Source of the DNA: Cyanobium sp. ATX 6F1
GTDB taxonomy: Bacteria > Cyanobacteriota > Cyanobacteriia > PCC-6307 > Cyanobiaceae
Reading direction: 5' to 3'
DNA length: 64,000 nucleotides
Assembly: GCF_024346315.1 (NCBI RefSeq)
Contig: NZ_JAGQCS010000001.1
Coordinates: 1-64,000, forward strand
Part shown: in pieces, positions 51,674-62,876 of the stretch
Layout: each line of letters begins with the position of its first letter
How positions within the stretch are numbered: the first letter of the stretch is position 1
Program-made: the position numbers and the translations under genes
Notes under the pieces: model-generated
The model's database searches: none
What the model was told of the DNA's origin: nothing
What the model saw: only the letters and a program-made list of their open reading frames with translations

Positions 51674-53803
51674 ATGGGTGGTGCAACAACAAGCCCCAAG
51701 CCCGGTGACACGGCCAGGCTCGGGGCCTCGCTCGCCGGGGATGGGGTCAATTTCAACGTCTATTCCAAATACGCCGATCGGATCGAATTGCTGCTGTTTG
51801 ATCACGAAACGGACGCTGAGCCCTCGCAGATCTTCGAACTCGATCCCGCCCTGCACCGCACCTACCACTACTGGCACTGCCTGGTTCCAGGCATCGGCGA
51901 GCGCCAGCTCTACGGCTACCGGGTCCATGGTCCCTGGCAGCCGGAGCGGGGTCTTCGCTTTGATGCTCGCCAGCTGCTGCTTGATCCCTACGGGCTAGCG
52001 GTCGCGACACCACCGGGCCACCGGCGAAGCGAGAACGATCCCAGCGGCCATGACCTGGCCGTAGCGATGAAGTCGATCGTGGTCGATCCAGAGCGCTACG
52101 ACTGGGAGGGTGATCGCCCCCTGCGGCGGCCCCGCAGGGAAACCATCATCTATGAGCTCCATGTGGGCGGCTTCACGCGCCATCCGAGTTCAGGGGTGGC
52201 GCCCGAACAAGCCGGCACCTATGCGGGGTTGATCGAAAAGATTCCCTACCTGCGGGATCTGGGCATCACGGCGGTGGAGTTGCTGCCGGTGTTCGCCTTC
52301 GATCCCCTCGATGCCCCAGCAGGCCAAACCAATTACTGGGGGTACTCACCCATTTCCTTTTTTGCCCCCCATGCCGCCTACAGCTCCAACCGGGAGGCGC
52401 TGGGGCCACTCGATGAATTCCGCGACATGGTGAAGGCCCTGCACCGGGCCGGCATCGAGGTGATCCTCGATGTCGTCTACAACCACAGCGCAGAAGGAGA
52501 CGCGAGCGGACCCAGCTTCTGCTGGAAGGGGTTCGCCAACGAGGCCTACTACCTGCTGGAGGACCACGACCCGAGTCAGTACTGCAATTTCAGCGGCACC
52601 GGCAACACCCTCAACGCCAACCACCCGATCGTGCGGCGGTTGATCCGCCACAGCCTGCGCCATTGGGTGAAAGCCATGCACGTGGATGGCTTTCGCTTCG
52701 ATCTGGCTTCCGTGCTGGCCCGCGATGAACGTGGTGATCCGATGCCGCTGCCACCGGTGCTCTGGGACATCGAGACCGATCCTGCCCTGGCGGGCACGAA
52801 GCTGATTGCCGAGGCCTGGGACGCCGCAGGGCTCTATCAGGTGGGCAGTTTCATCGGCGACAGCTGGCAGGAATGGAACGGGCATTTCCGCGATGACCTG
52901 CGCCGCTTCGTCAAAGGTGATGCCGGAATGGCGAAGAAGGCAGCCCTGCGCCTACTGGGCAGCCCGGACATCTATGGCCACGAGGAACGGGAGGCCGAGC
53001 AGAGCGTCAATTTCATCACCTGCCATGACGGCTTCACCCTGGCCGATCTGGTGTCGTTCAACGGCAAGCACAACGAGGCCAATGGAGAAGACAACCGCGA
53101 CGGCACCAATGACAACGCCAGCTGGAACTGTGGGGTGGAAGGCCCCACAGACGATCCCCGGGTGCTGGCCCTGCGCCAGAAGCAGATTCGCAACTTCCTC
53201 GCCCTGCTGATGCTCTCCAACGGCACGGCGATGCTGCTGATGGGCGACGAGGTGGGCCGCAGCCAGCAGGGCAACAACAACCCCTACTGCCAGGACAACG
53301 AGCTCAGTTGGTTCGACTGGTCGCTGCTGGAGCGCCATGGCGACATCCACCGCTTCGTGAAAGCGTTGATCGCCCATCGAATGCGCCGCGACATCGTGAT
53401 CGACCAGCGCCATGTCTCCCTTAACGATCTGCTGGCGGAATCCGTGATCGAATTCCACGGTGTGGCGGTCCAGGAACCGGATTGGTCAGAGGCGTCCCGT
53501 TCGTTCTCCACAACGATCCACAGCCTCAACAACCGCTTCCGCATCCACCTGATGGTCAATGCCTACTGGGAGGCGCTTCGCTTTGAACTACCCGCCGCGG
53601 AGAGCAAAGAGCGCCAGTGGCAGCGCTGGATCGATACCGCCCTGGCTTCACCCGCGGACATCAGCGACTGGAGTTCAGCCCCCGTGGTGACCAGCAGCCA
53701 TCTGCAGGTGGAGGCCCGCTCGCTGGTGGCCCTGTTCGTGACTCTCGATCAGGCCTCTCCCCCCGGTGCGTTCCAGCCCTTCACCGCCGGGATTCCCCGG
53801 TAG
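51674..53803 (+). CDS. glgX: Glycogen debranching enzyme (isoamylase type)
   Basis: A 709-residue GH13 enzyme that cuts alpha-1,6 branches of glycogen. The CBM48-like N-terminus has '[28 protein letters not shown]'. Catalytic regions include '[19 protein letters not shown]', '[14 protein letters not shown]', '[18 protein letters not shown]' (nucleophile Asp), '[15 protein letters not shown]' (acid Glu) and '[32 protein letters not shown]'. ATG 51674 is preferred to TTG 51662. Its last 55 bp overlap the convergent phosphatase gene. Confidence 0.95.
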   Translation: MGGATTSPKPGDTARLGASLAGDGVNFNVYSKYADRIELLLFDHETDAEPSQIFELDPALHRTYHYWHCLVPGIGERQLYGYRVHGPWQPERGLRFDARQLLLDPYGLAVATPPGHRRSENDPSGHDLAVAMKSIVVDPERYDWEGDRPLRRPRRETIIYELHVGGFTRHPSSGVAPEQAGTYAGLIEKIPYLRDLGITAVELLPVFAFDPLDAPAGQTNYWGYSPISFFAPHAAYSSNREALGPLDEFRDMVKALHRAGIEVILDVVYNHSAEGDASGPSFCWKGFANEAYYLLEDHDPSQYCNFSGTGNTLNANHPIVRRLIRHSLRHWVKAMHVDGFRFDLASVLARDERGDPMPLPPVLWDIETDPALAGTKLIAEAWDAAGLYQVGSFIGDSWQEWNGHFRDDLRRFVKGDAGMAKKAALRLLGSPDIYGHEEREAEQSVNFITCHDGFTLADLVSFNGKHNEANGEDNRDGTNDNASWNCGVEGPTDDPRVLALRQKQIRNFLALLMLSNGTAMLLMGDEVGRSQQGNNNPYCQDNELSWFDWSLLERHGDIHRFVKALIAHRMRRDIVIDQRHVSLNDLLAESVIEFHGVAVQEPDWSEASRSFSTTIHSLNNRFRIHLMVNAYWEALRFELPAAESKERQWQRWIDTALASPADISDWSSAPVVTSSHLQVEARSLVALFVTLDQASPPGAFQPFTAGIPR

Positions 53804-54348
53804 TAGGAAAGAACCGAGAGCGTGGAGGTATTGAGCAGGAAGTGGCGGCCATGGCCAGGCGGCAGGCCGATCCAACGGGCCGCGAACACCCGGAGCACAT
53901 GGCCATGGGCGAACAGGGCCACCCGGCCTTCGGCGTTCCGCACCCTGGCGATCACCCGATCCACCCGTTCACCGACCTGATGAGGGGTTTCACCCCCTGG
54001 AGCGCCAGCCTCGAACAGCAGCCAACCGGGATGGCGCTGGTCAATCTCAGCGGATGTGAGGCCCTCGAACGCTCCGTAATTCCACTCGGCGAGATCCTCC
54101 TCGATCCGCACCCGATCGCCCAGGCCAGCCAGCTGACAGGTCTGGAGCGCCCGCTGGCGCGGGCTGCACAGAACCATCGCCCACTCCATCGTTGCCAGCA
54201 CCGGTGCGAGGCGTTGGGCCGCCAGCCGTCCGTTCCCGGTCAAGGGAAGGTCGGTGGTGCTGGTGTGCTGGCCGCTGAGGCTCCAGGCGGTCTCACCGTG
54301 GCGGATCAGGACCGCGTCGCCGTCAGAGCCGCCCTCGGCCGTGGTCAT
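53749..54348 (-). CDS. Histidine phosphatase (phosphoglycerate-mutase superfamily)
   Basis: A 199-residue enzyme. 'AVLIRHGETAWSLSGQHTSTTDLPLT' holds the RHG phospho-His, 'VLCSPRQRALQTC' follows, 'DLAEWNYGAFEGLTSAEI' holds the acid Glu, and 'VALFAHGHVLRVFAARW' has the second His. The compact size and 'EWNYG.FEG' fit broad-specificity sugar-phosphate phosphatases. The last 18 codons overlap glgX on the other strand. Substrate unknown. Confidence 0.9.
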   Translation of the reverse strand: MTTAEGGSDGDAVLIRHGETAWSLSGQHTSTTDLPLTGNGRLAAQRLAPVLATMEWAMVLCSPRQRALQTCQLAGLGDRVRIEEDLAEWNYGAFEGLTSAEIDQRHPGWLLFEAGAPGGETPHQVGERVDRVIARVRNAEGRVALFAHGHVLRVFAARWIGLPPGHGRHFLLNTSTLSVLSYYRGIPAVKGWNAPGGEA

Positions 54349-54474
54349 GGGTTCCTGGAGGAGTGATCAGGGATCCGTGGGTGCAGCGCCCGGGCGCGGT
54401 CGCTGGCATCGGCATCCGGCAGGGGCGCGCAGGTTGCAACAGAAGTCTGACTGGGGTCCAGCGACCAGTCCAGC

Positions 54475-55410
54475 TCAGCCCAGAGACCCCGCACCCGCCT
54501 CCTCCTCCAGCAACAGATTGAAGTGCAGCAACTGCTCATCGCTGAGCTGCTGGCGGCTGCTCAGGGCGAAGTGCCGCTCCAGGAAGGTCCGCCCCTGGGC
54601 GGCCTCCCAGTGGAGCTGGCCCAGCAGCAGATCCGACTGCTCCAGCAGGTCCCGGCGCCGCAGGGGGGCCGGCAGTGCGGCGGGATCGGCACCGATCGGT
54701 GCGCGTCGCAGCACCCCCAGGTAGGCACCTAGATCGGCATAACGCGTCAGCCGGCCGCGGCTGGGGTGACCGAAGACGCGCTCGAGGTAGGCCGCCTCCT
54801 GCTCCCGGCCCCAGCCCAGCCGTTGCAGCTCCAGCTCCACCTGGGCCAGCTCATCGCTCCAGTCTTCGGGGTCGGGGGGCGGCTCCGGCGCGCTGGCTCC
54901 AGGCGTTGCGACGGCAACGGCCGCGGATGCAACGGCCGGGCCCGGAACCGCCAGGTCCGCCGGTGGAGCCTGGAGCCGTGGCGGCAGGGGGGAAGCGCTT
55001 GGCGCGGCTGACGGCGAGGCTGCCGGCGAGGTGGACGGCAAGCTGGGCGGGCCCGCCGTGGCCCCAGGTCCGCCGTGGGCGGGCGGCGGCGAGGGCAGGC
55101 TGGGCTGCCTGATCTGGCCTCGCCCCGATCCGGAGCCCGGCGAGCTCGCCGGGGCCGCCGAAGCCGACGTCGCGGCCGTGATCCTGGTCGCTGGATCTGC
55201 GGGAGCCGCAGCTGCGGGCTGAGCTGGGGCCGCTGGCCCCCCCGCCAGAGCCAGGCGTCGCCTGAGCCGCTCAATCGCCCGGTCTTCCGCTTCCTCCGCC
55301 GTGGCCGCCTCCCCCAGGGCGCTGCCGAGACACTCCCCCGCCTCCCAGGCACTGGCCCGCACCACCCGCCGGCCGGCTTCGGCATGCACCAGTTGTGTGC
55401 GCAACGGCAT
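54475..55410 (-). CDS. Cyanobacterial protein with Pro/Ala linker, unknown function
   Basis: A 311-residue protein in three parts. The N-terminal 60 residues begin MPLRTQLVHAEAGRRVVRAS. A Pro/Ala/Ser linker spans about residues 60-180. A helical C-terminal domain reads 'DELAQVELELQRLGWGREQEAAYLERVFGHPSRGRLTRYADLGAYLGVLR' and 'LLEQSDLLLGQLHWEAAQGRTFLERHFALSSRQQLSDEQLLHFNLLLE'. The two C-terminal halves look like repeats of one helical motif ('YLERVFG.PSR..LT...L..YL' / 'FLERHFALSSRQQLSDEQLLHF'). Function unknown. ATG 55410. Confidence 0.7.
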   Translation of the reverse strand: MPLRTQLVHAEAGRRVVRASAWEAGECLGSALGEAATAEEAEDRAIERLRRRLALAGGPAAPAQPAAAAPADPATRITAATSASAAPASSPGSGSGRGQIRQPSLPSPPPAHGGPGATAGPPSLPSTSPAASPSAAPSASPLPPRLQAPPADLAVPGPAVASAAVAVATPGASAPEPPPDPEDWSDELAQVELELQRLGWGREQEAAYLERVFGHPSRGRLTRYADLGAYLGVLRRAPIGADPAALPAPLRRRDLLEQSDLLLGQLHWEAAQGRTFLERHFALSSRQQLSDEQLLHFNLLLEEEAGAGSLG

Positions 55411-55475
55411 CACCGGCTCCGGCCCGAAGGAAACGTTTTTCTAGAGTGCCGTCTTTCGGCAGCCGCTGCGACGCG

Positions 55476-56285
55476 ATGGAAGCGGAGTCGATCACCTCGT
55501 TATCTCCCCTGATCGACCAGGCGGACCAATGGGGTGAGGTGCTGTTGCTGCTGCCGCTGCTGGTGGCCCTTGAGGTGGTGCTCTCCGCCGACAACGCCAT
55601 CGCCCTCGCGGCGATCTCGCGCCGGCTCAAGGACCCCCAGCGCCAGGGGCAAGCGCTCAATTTCGGCCTGGCCCTGGCCCTGGTGTTCCGCTTGCTGCTG
55701 ATCGTGGCCGCCCAGTGGGTGATCGACTACTGGCCCCTGCAGCTGGCTGCCGCCCTTTACCTCTTCTGGCTCGCCGGCACCAGCCTTCTGGCCAGGGACG
55801 ACGACGGCCCCCCGGAAGCTGGTGAGGCCTCGGAGCAGGCCCCGACAGCGGCTCACGCCCCGTCCGTGACCCTGGGCAGCGTGGTGGCCACCCTGGCGGT
55901 GACCGATCTGGCCTTCTCACTGGATTCCGTGGCCGCTGCCGTGGCGGTCAGTGATCGCCTGTGGCTGGTGATGGCCGGAGGGGCCTTCGGTGTGTTGGCC
56001 CTGCGGGTGACGGCGGGTCTGTTCGTGCGCTGGTTGGCGATCTTCCAGCGCCTGGAAAAGGCCGGCTACCTGGCGGTGGCTCTGGTGGGCCTGCGGCTGA
56101 TGCTGCGCCTGATCGCTGAGGACCTGGTGCCGCCGGAATGGGTGCTGCTGCTCACGGTGGCCGCGCTGTTCGCCTGGGGCTTCTCCCGCCGGCTCGAGGA
56201 ACCGGGCGCGCAACTCCCCCCCGGCCCACTCCCCCCCGGTCCACTGACCCAGGGACCCCAGGCCACGGGCCCTGAACTGCCTTGA
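55476..56285 (+). CDS. TerC-family membrane protein
   Basis: A 269-residue protein with about seven membrane segments. '[21 protein letters not shown]' is the TerC signature with the SADN acidic residues, and '[18 protein letters not shown]' is its second half (SLDS). TerC/PAM71-like proteins affect Mn2+ or Ca2+ export and membrane-protein metallation. The soluble loop near residue 115 and the Pro-rich C-terminus (with a 15-bp tandem duplication in DNA) vary. The stop overlaps the next TTG start by 4 bp. Confidence 0.9.
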   Translation: MEAESITSLSPLIDQADQWGEVLLLLPLLVALEVVLSADNAIALAAISRRLKDPQRQGQALNFGLALALVFRLLLIVAAQWVIDYWPLQLAAALYLFWLAGTSLLARDDDGPPEAGEASEQAPTAAHAPSVTLGSVVATLAVTDLAFSLDSVAAAVAVSDRLWLVMAGGAFGVLALRVTAGLFVRWLAIFQRLEKAGYLAVALVGLRLMLRLIAEDLVPPEWVLLLTVAALFAWGFSRRLEEPGAQLPPGPLPPGPLTQGPQATGPELP

Positions 56286-56629
56286 GCACCACGCGGGTGG
56301 AACTGCGGCAGGCAGGCAGCAACCGCCTGCTCGAATCCGTGGAACTGGAGGAGGTGCCCTATCCGGGCCGCTGGCTTCAGCTGGGGGAACGCAGTTTTCT
56401 GGTGCTGCAACGCCAGCACCGCTACCGCCTGCGCCAGGGCCGCTACGAACTGGCCGCCATCGCCCTGGAGGTGAAGGCCCAGCGCCAACCCGACGACGCC
56501 CGCTGGTGGAATGGCGGCTGGGTGATCGGCGATCCCCTCTGCCGCTACAACGCCCGCACGCCGCTGCTGCGCTGCGCCGTGCTGCCGGAGGGCCCCTGCG
56601 AGCGCTGCACCCACCATCGACCCCGTTAA
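56282..56629 (+). CDS. DUF6464 protein
   Basis: A 115-residue cyanobacterial protein: '[45 protein letters not shown]', then '[33 protein letters not shown]'. The 'GD..C.YNA.S...RCAVNP.GPC..C' end with four Cys is the family hallmark and looks like a metal or redox site. TTG 56282 overlaps the terC stop, so it is translated with terC. Function unknown. Confidence 0.83.
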   Translation: MSTTRVELRQAGSNRLLESVELEEVPYPGRWLQLGERSFLVLQRQHRYRLRQGRYELAAIALEVKAQRQPDDARWWNGGWVIGDPLCRYNARTPLLRCAVLPEGPCERCTHHRPR

Positions 56630-56646
56630 CGACTCCCCCCCTAGGC

Positions 56647-58056
<1,410 letters not shown>

Positions 58057-58057
58057 G

Positions 58058-58474
58058 ATGCCAAGCGACCTGTCGCCCCTGCTCCAGGCCCTCGCCCTGC
58101 CAGCCCTGGTCACCCTGCTGGCCCTGGCCGTCTATTTCGTCAGCGCGATGCTGGTGGGGCGGGCCCGGGTGGCCCACCAGGTGAAACCTCCCTCGATCCA
58201 GGGCCCTGAGGCGTTCGAGCGCGTGCTGCGGGTGCAGCAGAACACCCTTGAACAACTGGCCTTCTTCCTGCCATCCCTGTGGATGGCGGCCCTGTTCAAC
58301 AATCCACGCCTGGCGGCGGCCCTCGGCTTTGTGTGGGTGGGCGGCCGCATCGCCTACGCCATCGGTTACACCCGCGCAGCTCAGCAGCGGGCTCCGGGAT
58401 TCGTGATTGGCGTGTTCACCAGCGTGGTGCTCTACGCCCTAGCCCTCAGCGGCGTGATCGCCCAGCTGAGTTGA
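58058..58474 (+). CDS. MAPEG-family membrane protein
   Basis: A 138-residue protein with four membrane helices. 'FERVLRVQQNTLEQLAFFLPSLWMAALF' is the MAPEG signature (ER..R..QN..E....F), and 'GGRIAYAIGYTRAAQQRAPGF' follows. Eukaryotic members are glutathione transferases or eicosanoid enzymes; bacterial roles are mostly unproven. It starts one base after the helicase stop. Confidence 0.88.
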   Translation: MPSDLSPLLQALALPALVTLLALAVYFVSAMLVGRARVAHQVKPPSIQGPEAFERVLRVQQNTLEQLAFFLPSLWMAALFNNPRLAAALGFVWVGGRIAYAIGYTRAAQQRAPGFVIGVFTSVVLYALALSGVIAQLS

Positions 58475-58494
58475 GCGGAGGCCCCACAGGCAGC

Positions 58495-58932
58495 TCAGCC
58501 CCGGTGATAGGGGCCCTCCTGAAGGATCGTGCGGGCCCGGTAGAGCTGCTCCAGCAGCAACAGGCGCGCCAGTTCGTGGGGAAAGGTGAGCGCTGAGAGG
58601 CTCAGCAACCAGCTGGCACGGGCCTTGAGGGCTGGATCGAGGCCATCGGCGCCACCGATCACGAAGGCCAGCCGCTCGGAGCCGAACCCCTCCAGGCGAC
58701 GGGCCAGATCCACCGAGCCCAGCCGCTCGCCCTCCTCAGCGAGCGCCACCAGCCGCTCATCGGGCCGCAGGGCCGCCAGGACCGCCTGGGCTTCGCTGGC
58801 GGGGTTGGAGTCCTTGAGCTCCAGCACCTGCAACCCCGGCAGCCGCTTGAGGTAAAGGGCCGCCCCCTCACTCACCCAGCGTTTGCGCAACTTGCCAACG
58901 GCGATCAGGCGCAACCGGGCGGGGTTCAGCAC
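58495..58932 (-). CDS. rlmH: 23S rRNA (pseudouridine-1915-N3)-methyltransferase
   Basis: A 145-residue SPOUT methyltransferase. '[25 protein letters not shown]' is the N-terminus, '[19 protein letters not shown]' the SAM-binding knot and '[31 protein letters not shown]' the C-terminal signature. 'HRG' replaces the usual 'YHK/HR'. GTG 58932 is the start, 3 bp after fmt. Confidence 0.95.
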   Translation of the reverse strand: MLNPARLRLIAVGKLRKRWVSEGAALYLKRLPGLQVLELKDSNPASEAQAVLAALRPDERLVALAEEGERLGSVDLARRLEGFGSERLAFVIGGADGLDPALKARASWLLSLSALTFPHELARLLLLEQLYRARTILQEGPYHRG

Positions 58933-58935
58933 CGA

Positions 58936-60000
58936 TCAGTTCTGGGCGCGCTCGACCAGCGGCTCGCCCAACCGCTCCCCCACCTCGGCCCCCAGTTGCT
59001 GCAGCAGCGCCTGGCCGGCCGCGGCCCGCTTGCCCTCCAGCTGGGAGGCGCGGAGCAGCAGTGGGCAGCCGCCGGTGGCGACCACGAGCCCCGTGGCCTC
59101 CACCCGCTCCAGCACCGTGCCCGGGGCGGCGGCTCCCCCCACGGGATCGGCGCCCGAAGGCGGCGCCCAACGCTCCGCCAGGGCGGCGCCCTCAGCGCTG
59201 AGCTGGGGCGCCAGGCGCCGCACCAGGGGCTCGCTGGCCAGCAGCTTGAGGCGCAGACCCCGCCAGCTGGTGTGGGCCGCGGGGTAGAGCGCCATCACCC
59301 GGCGGTGCAGGGCCAGGGCCGAAGCGCTCCAGTCGAGGCTGAAATCGGCCTTGGTCAGCATCCGGGCGTAGCTCAGGCCGGCTTCGCCCTGGGGCCGCAC
59401 CCCCAGCCGCCCCCAGCGCTCAGCCTGGGGACCGGGGCCGGCCGCCTCAATGCGTGGCAGGGCCGCAACGAACAGCTCCGCCGTGAGCTGGCTAAGCCGC
59501 TCCCCCAGTTGCTGGGCATTCTCCAGCAGGCCGATCGGGATCGCTCGCTCGAGCAGCACCGGCCCGGTGTCGAGGCCCTCCTCCATGGCCATGATCCCCA
59601 CCCCGGTGACGGCATCGCCCTCCAGCAGACTCCATTGGATCGGGCCGGCACCGCGCCAGCGGGGCAGCAGCGAGCCATGGCCGTTCCAGCAGCCCAGGGG
59701 CGGCTGGGCCAGCACCTCGGGGGGGAGGATCTGGCCGAAGGCCACCACCACCGACAGCTCAGCGCCGAGGGCGGCCAGGGCTTGCTGGGTGGCGGGCTCC
59801 CTGCGGATCCGCTCGGGCGTGAACACCGACAGGCCCAGTTCCAGGGCCCGGGCCTTCACGGGCGAAGGCACCAGCTCCTTGCCCCGACCCCGGCGCCGAT
59901 CCGGCTGACTCACCACCCCCACCAGCTCGTGGCCCGCCGCCACCAGTGCCTCAAGGGTGGGCACCGCGTAGGCGGGGGTGCCCCAGAACAGAACGTTCAA
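58936..60000 (-). CDS. fmt: Methionyl-tRNA formyltransferase
   Basis: A 354-residue enzyme that formylates initiator Met-tRNA. 'VLFWGTPAYAVPTLEALVAAG' at the N-terminus, 'VVSQPDRRRGRGKEL', the catalytic block 'CWNGHGSLLPRWRGAGPIQW' (Asn, His), 'GIMAMEEGLDTGPVL' and a C-terminal OB-like domain. The common 'NVHASLLP' reads 'NGHGSLLP', which is seen in cyanobacteria. TTG 60000 gives the family N-terminus MNVLFWGTP. It is 11 bp after pmbA and 3 bp before rlmH. Confidence 0.95.
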   Translation of the reverse strand: MNVLFWGTPAYAVPTLEALVAAGHELVGVVSQPDRRRGRGKELVPSPVKARALELGLSVFTPERIRREPATQQALAALGAELSVVVAFGQILPPEVLAQPPLGCWNGHGSLLPRWRGAGPIQWSLLEGDAVTGVGIMAMEEGLDTGPVLLERAIPIGLLENAQQLGERLSQLTAELFVAALPRIEAAGPGPQAERWGRLGVRPQGEAGLSYARMLTKADFSLDWSASALALHRRVMALYPAAHTSWRGLRLKLLASEPLVRRLAPQLSAEGAALAERWAPPSGADPVGGAAAPGTVLERVEATGLVVATGGCPLLLRASQLEGKRAAAGQALLQQLGAEVGERLGEPLVERAQN

Positions 60001-60011
60001 GGCCGGACGCC

Positions 60012-61409
60012 TCAGGCGTCGCCGGTGATCGAGAGCCCTTCCACCCACACATGGGGGCAGAGGCCATCGGGGGTGATCTTGGCTGCGCCTTCAAAACCCA
60101 CGATGCCGTTGAGCACCGAGCGGATGTCACCGGCGACGGTGGCCGCCTCGATCGAGCGGGCTTCACCGCCTTTGACCAGCCAGCCGTCGAAGGGCAGGGA
60201 AAAGGAGCCCTGACTGGCCTTGACGCCCGCATGCAGGGCCGAGAGCGAATCGATCCAGACGATCCCATCGGCGCTGTGGCGATCGAGCCCCTGCTGCCCG
60301 CCCTGGGCACCCACTTCGAACCAGTCGGGTCCGACCGACACCTTCGCCCCCAGACCCGCATGGCCCGTGGGCGCCACGCCGAAGGCCCGGGCGGTGGCCT
60401 CGGAATGCAGGAAGTTGGAGAGCACCCCGTTCTCCACCAGCGCCAGACGACGGGTGGGGGTGCCTTCGCCATCAAAGGCGCTGGCGCCAACGTTGCCGGG
60501 ATGGAGGCCGTTGTCATGGAGCTGAAAGAAGGGCACCGCCAGGGGCTGCCCCAAGGAGTCCCGTTTGCTCAGGCTCACCCCGTCGAGCACGGCGCGGGCA
60601 TTGAACAGGCTGCTGAAGGCTCCGATCAGGTCAAGGAAGGCCTCGGGGCTGAAACAGCAGGTGTAGTAGCCGGTCTCGATCGGGGCGTAGTCGAGGTGGC
60701 GGATGGTGCGCTCGGCCGCTTCGTCGATGCAGCCGGCGACGTCGAGGGAATCAGCGCCGTAGGCCAGGCGCACGGCTCCGCTGCTGCGCGGTTTGCGGCC
60801 CGTCTCCTCGGCGCGGGCATAGAGATAGACACTGGCGGTGGTGAGCCGCTGGTGGCGGCTGGCCCCCTCACTGTTGAGGTACAGGCGTTCGCTGCTGCGT
60901 TCCGCCAGGCCGTTGTAGGGAACGGTGGTGATGGCGGCGTGGCGTCCGAGCAGGTCACGCTCGGCCTCCTTGAGGGTGCCCAGCAATTGCAGGATCCCCT
61001 GGGGTGCGTGCAGCGGTTGCTCCAGCGGGGGCAGGGGCGCCGTGGCCAGGGGCGAGAAGGCGGGGGTGTCCTCGGGGTTACCGAAGGCGCTGGCCTCGCC
61101 GGCGCTGGCCAGGGCCCGGGCCAGGCCGCTGTCGGTCAGATCGGAGGTGCTGGTGATCCCCACCAGCCCATCACCGTTCCAGACCCGCACGGTGATCGAG
61201 CTGCGCTGGGCCCCCTTGAGCTGCTTGGCCTCGCCCCGGTCCACCTGCACCGAGGTGTCGGTGCTGCAGGCGGCCCCGAGGTCCCAGCGGGAAATCGAGA
61301 GCTCCCGAGCCAGATCCTCAAGGCGCCCCCGCAGACGGTCGGAGTCGATGCTGCTGCTGGTGATGGATGGGGCGCCGATGGAGCTGGCCTCACTTGACTC
61401 AACGGCCAT
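60012..61409 (-). CDS. pmbA: TldE/PmbA-family metalloprotease subunit
   Basis: A 465-residue protein. 'VDRGEAKQLKGAQRSSITVRVWNGDGLVGITSTSDLTDSGL' is the PmbA/TldE start. 'FSPEAFLDLIGAFSSLFNARAVLDG', 'PFFQLHDNGL.PGN.GASAFDGEGTPTRRLALVENGVL' and 'WIDSLSALHAGVKASQGSFSLPFDGWLV' follow. It lacks the HExxxH zinc site, which is on TldD; the two form a dimeric protease that degrades modified or disordered peptides. Start 4 bp from the tldD stop. Confidence 0.93.
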   Translation of the reverse strand: MAVESSEASSIGAPSITSSSIDSDRLRGRLEDLARELSISRWDLGAACSTDTSVQVDRGEAKQLKGAQRSSITVRVWNGDGLVGITSTSDLTDSGLARALASAGEASAFGNPEDTPAFSPLATAPLPPLEQPLHAPQGILQLLGTLKEAERDLLGRHAAITTVPYNGLAERSSERLYLNSEGASRHQRLTTASVYLYARAEETGRKPRSSGAVRLAYGADSLDVAGCIDEAAERTIRHLDYAPIETGYYTCCFSPEAFLDLIGAFSSLFNARAVLDGVSLSKRDSLGQPLAVPFFQLHDNGLHPGNVGASAFDGEGTPTRRLALVENGVLSNFLHSEATARAFGVAPTGHAGLGAKVSVGPDWFEVGAQGGQQGLDRHSADGIVWIDSLSALHAGVKASQGSFSLPFDGWLVKGGEARSIEAATVAGDIRSVLNGIVGFEGAAKITPDGLCPHVWVEGLSITGDA

Positions 61410-61423
61410 GACTCAACGGCCCC
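61396..61423. repeat. 14-bp tandem duplication at the tldD/pmbA junction
   Basis: GACTCAACGGCCAT (61396) and GACTCAACGGCCCC (61410). It holds the tldD stop (61413-61415) and the pmbA start (ATG at 61409). Confidence 0.8.
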
Positions 61424-62846
61424 CCACGGTGATCGAATCCACCTTGATGTGGGGCTGGCCGACGGTGACATAGATGCTGCCGCTCACCGAGCCGCAGTAG
61501 CCCGCCGCCAGTTCCAGATCATCGGCGCACATCGAGATCTTCGGCATCACCTCCTTGGCCTCGCCGATCAGGGTGGCCCCCTTCACGGGTTTGGTGAGCT
61601 GGCCGTTCTCGATCAGGTAACCCTCCTCGACGGAAAAGTTGAACTGGCCGGTGGGCCCGACGCTGCCGCCGCCCATGGTCTTGCAGTAAAGGCCCCGATC
61701 CACCGAGGCGATCAACTGCTCGGGGGTGTGGGGGCCGGCGGCGATGAAGGTGTTGCGCATGCGGCTGGCGGCAGCGAAGGCGTGGCCCTGCCGGCGGCCG
61801 CTGCCCGTGCGGGCATGGCCCGTGCGCCGCTCCCCGGCCCGGTCGGAGAGGAACCGCTGGAGCACCCCGTTTTCGATCAGCACCGTGCGCTGGGGCTCCA
61901 TGCCCTCGTCGTCCATGGACAGGCTGCCGAAGGCGCCATCACTGAGGCCCTCATCGATCGCCGTGACCGCCGGATGGGCGATCACATCCCCAACCCGTTC
62001 AGCGAAGGGGGTGGTGCCGCGTTCCACCTGGGTGGTTTCCAGCAGGTGCCCGCAGGCCTCGTGGAAGATCACGCCGCCGAAACGGTTGGCCAGCACCACC
62101 GGCCACTGGCCGGCCTCCACGTAGTCGGCGTAGAGCATCGTTCCGGTGCTGGCGCAGAGGTCGCGGGCGGCCGCCTCGGCATCCCACTCGCGCAGATCAT
62201 CGGGTCGACCGGAGGTGCCGTAGCGGCGCCCCAGGCTCGCCCGGTGATCGCCATCGGCCGCCAGCACGTTCAGCCCCACCGACTGATGCAGGCGGATGTC
62301 GCGGGCGAAGGTGCCATCGCTGGCGGCCACCAGCACCTCCTGCCAGTCGCGGGAATAGCTGCCGCGGCGCACCTGCAGGTGCTGGCCGAGGCGATCGAGC
62401 TGGGCCGTGCCCTCCAGCAGCCGGTCGGTGGCCTCCCCCAGGGCCGGGCAACGGCCAAGCCATTCGGACTTCAGGAGCCCGAAATCGCGCAGGGCCGGCA
62501 GACCCTCGAAAACGCTGCGGGCCTGGGCTGAGCGCTCCAGCCCGAGCATTCCCAGGGCTTGATCGAGGGCCGTGAGCAGGCCCGCTTCGCTCAGGTCATT
62601 GGTGCTGACGAAACCATCGCGCTCCCCGAGGAACACCCGCAGCCCGGCGCCCCGGCCCAGGCCGGGGCTGACACTGGTGATGCGGTCCTGCTCCGCCAGC
62701 ACACCGACCACATCGGTGCGTTCCAGGAACACCTCCACCAGATCAGCCCCAGCCCCGCAGCCGGCGGCCAGGAGGGCTTCCAACTGCGGCTGCCACAGCT
62801 GGTCAAAGGGTTCAACCGCCCTTACGGCGACAGGGGAAGACAGCAA
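61413..62846 (-). CDS. tldD: TldD-family zinc metalloprotease
   Basis: A 477-residue protein. '[48 protein letters not shown]' is the substrate-channel half. '[27 protein letters not shown]' has the HExxxH zinc motif, '[27 protein letters not shown]' follows, and the third ligand region is '[21 protein letters not shown]'. It works with PmbA encoded next. The start is probably TTG 62846 since no ATG precedes the conserved part. acsF stops 30 bp upstream. Confidence 0.95.
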   Translation of the reverse strand: MLSSPVAVRAVEPFDQLWQPQLEALLAAGCGAGADLVEVFLERTDVVGVLAEQDRITSVSPGLGRGAGLRVFLGERDGFVSTNDLSEAGLLTALDQALGMLGLERSAQARSVFEGLPALRDFGLLKSEWLGRCPALGEATDRLLEGTAQLDRLGQHLQVRRGSYSRDWQEVLVAASDGTFARDIRLHQSVGLNVLAADGDHRASLGRRYGTSGRPDDLREWDAEAAARDLCASTGTMLYADYVEAGQWPVVLANRFGGVIFHEACGHLLETTQVERGTTPFAERVGDVIAHPAVTAIDEGLSDGAFGSLSMDDEGMEPQRTVLIENGVLQRFLSDRAGERRTGHARTGSGRRQGHAFAAASRMRNTFIAAGPHTPEQLIASVDRGLYCKTMGGGSVGPTGQFNFSVEEGYLIENGQLTKPVKGATLIGEAKEVMPKISMCADDLELAAGYCGSVSGSIYVTVGQPHIKVDSITVGGR

Positions 62847-62876
62847 TGGCGGGCTCGTAGGGGTGGTGGATGGGGA

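Noticed and set aside
55414-55475. Mn2+ riboswitch (yybP-ykoY) before terC
   Set aside because: Only 62 bp separate the divergent genes and the conserved loop sequences were not seen.
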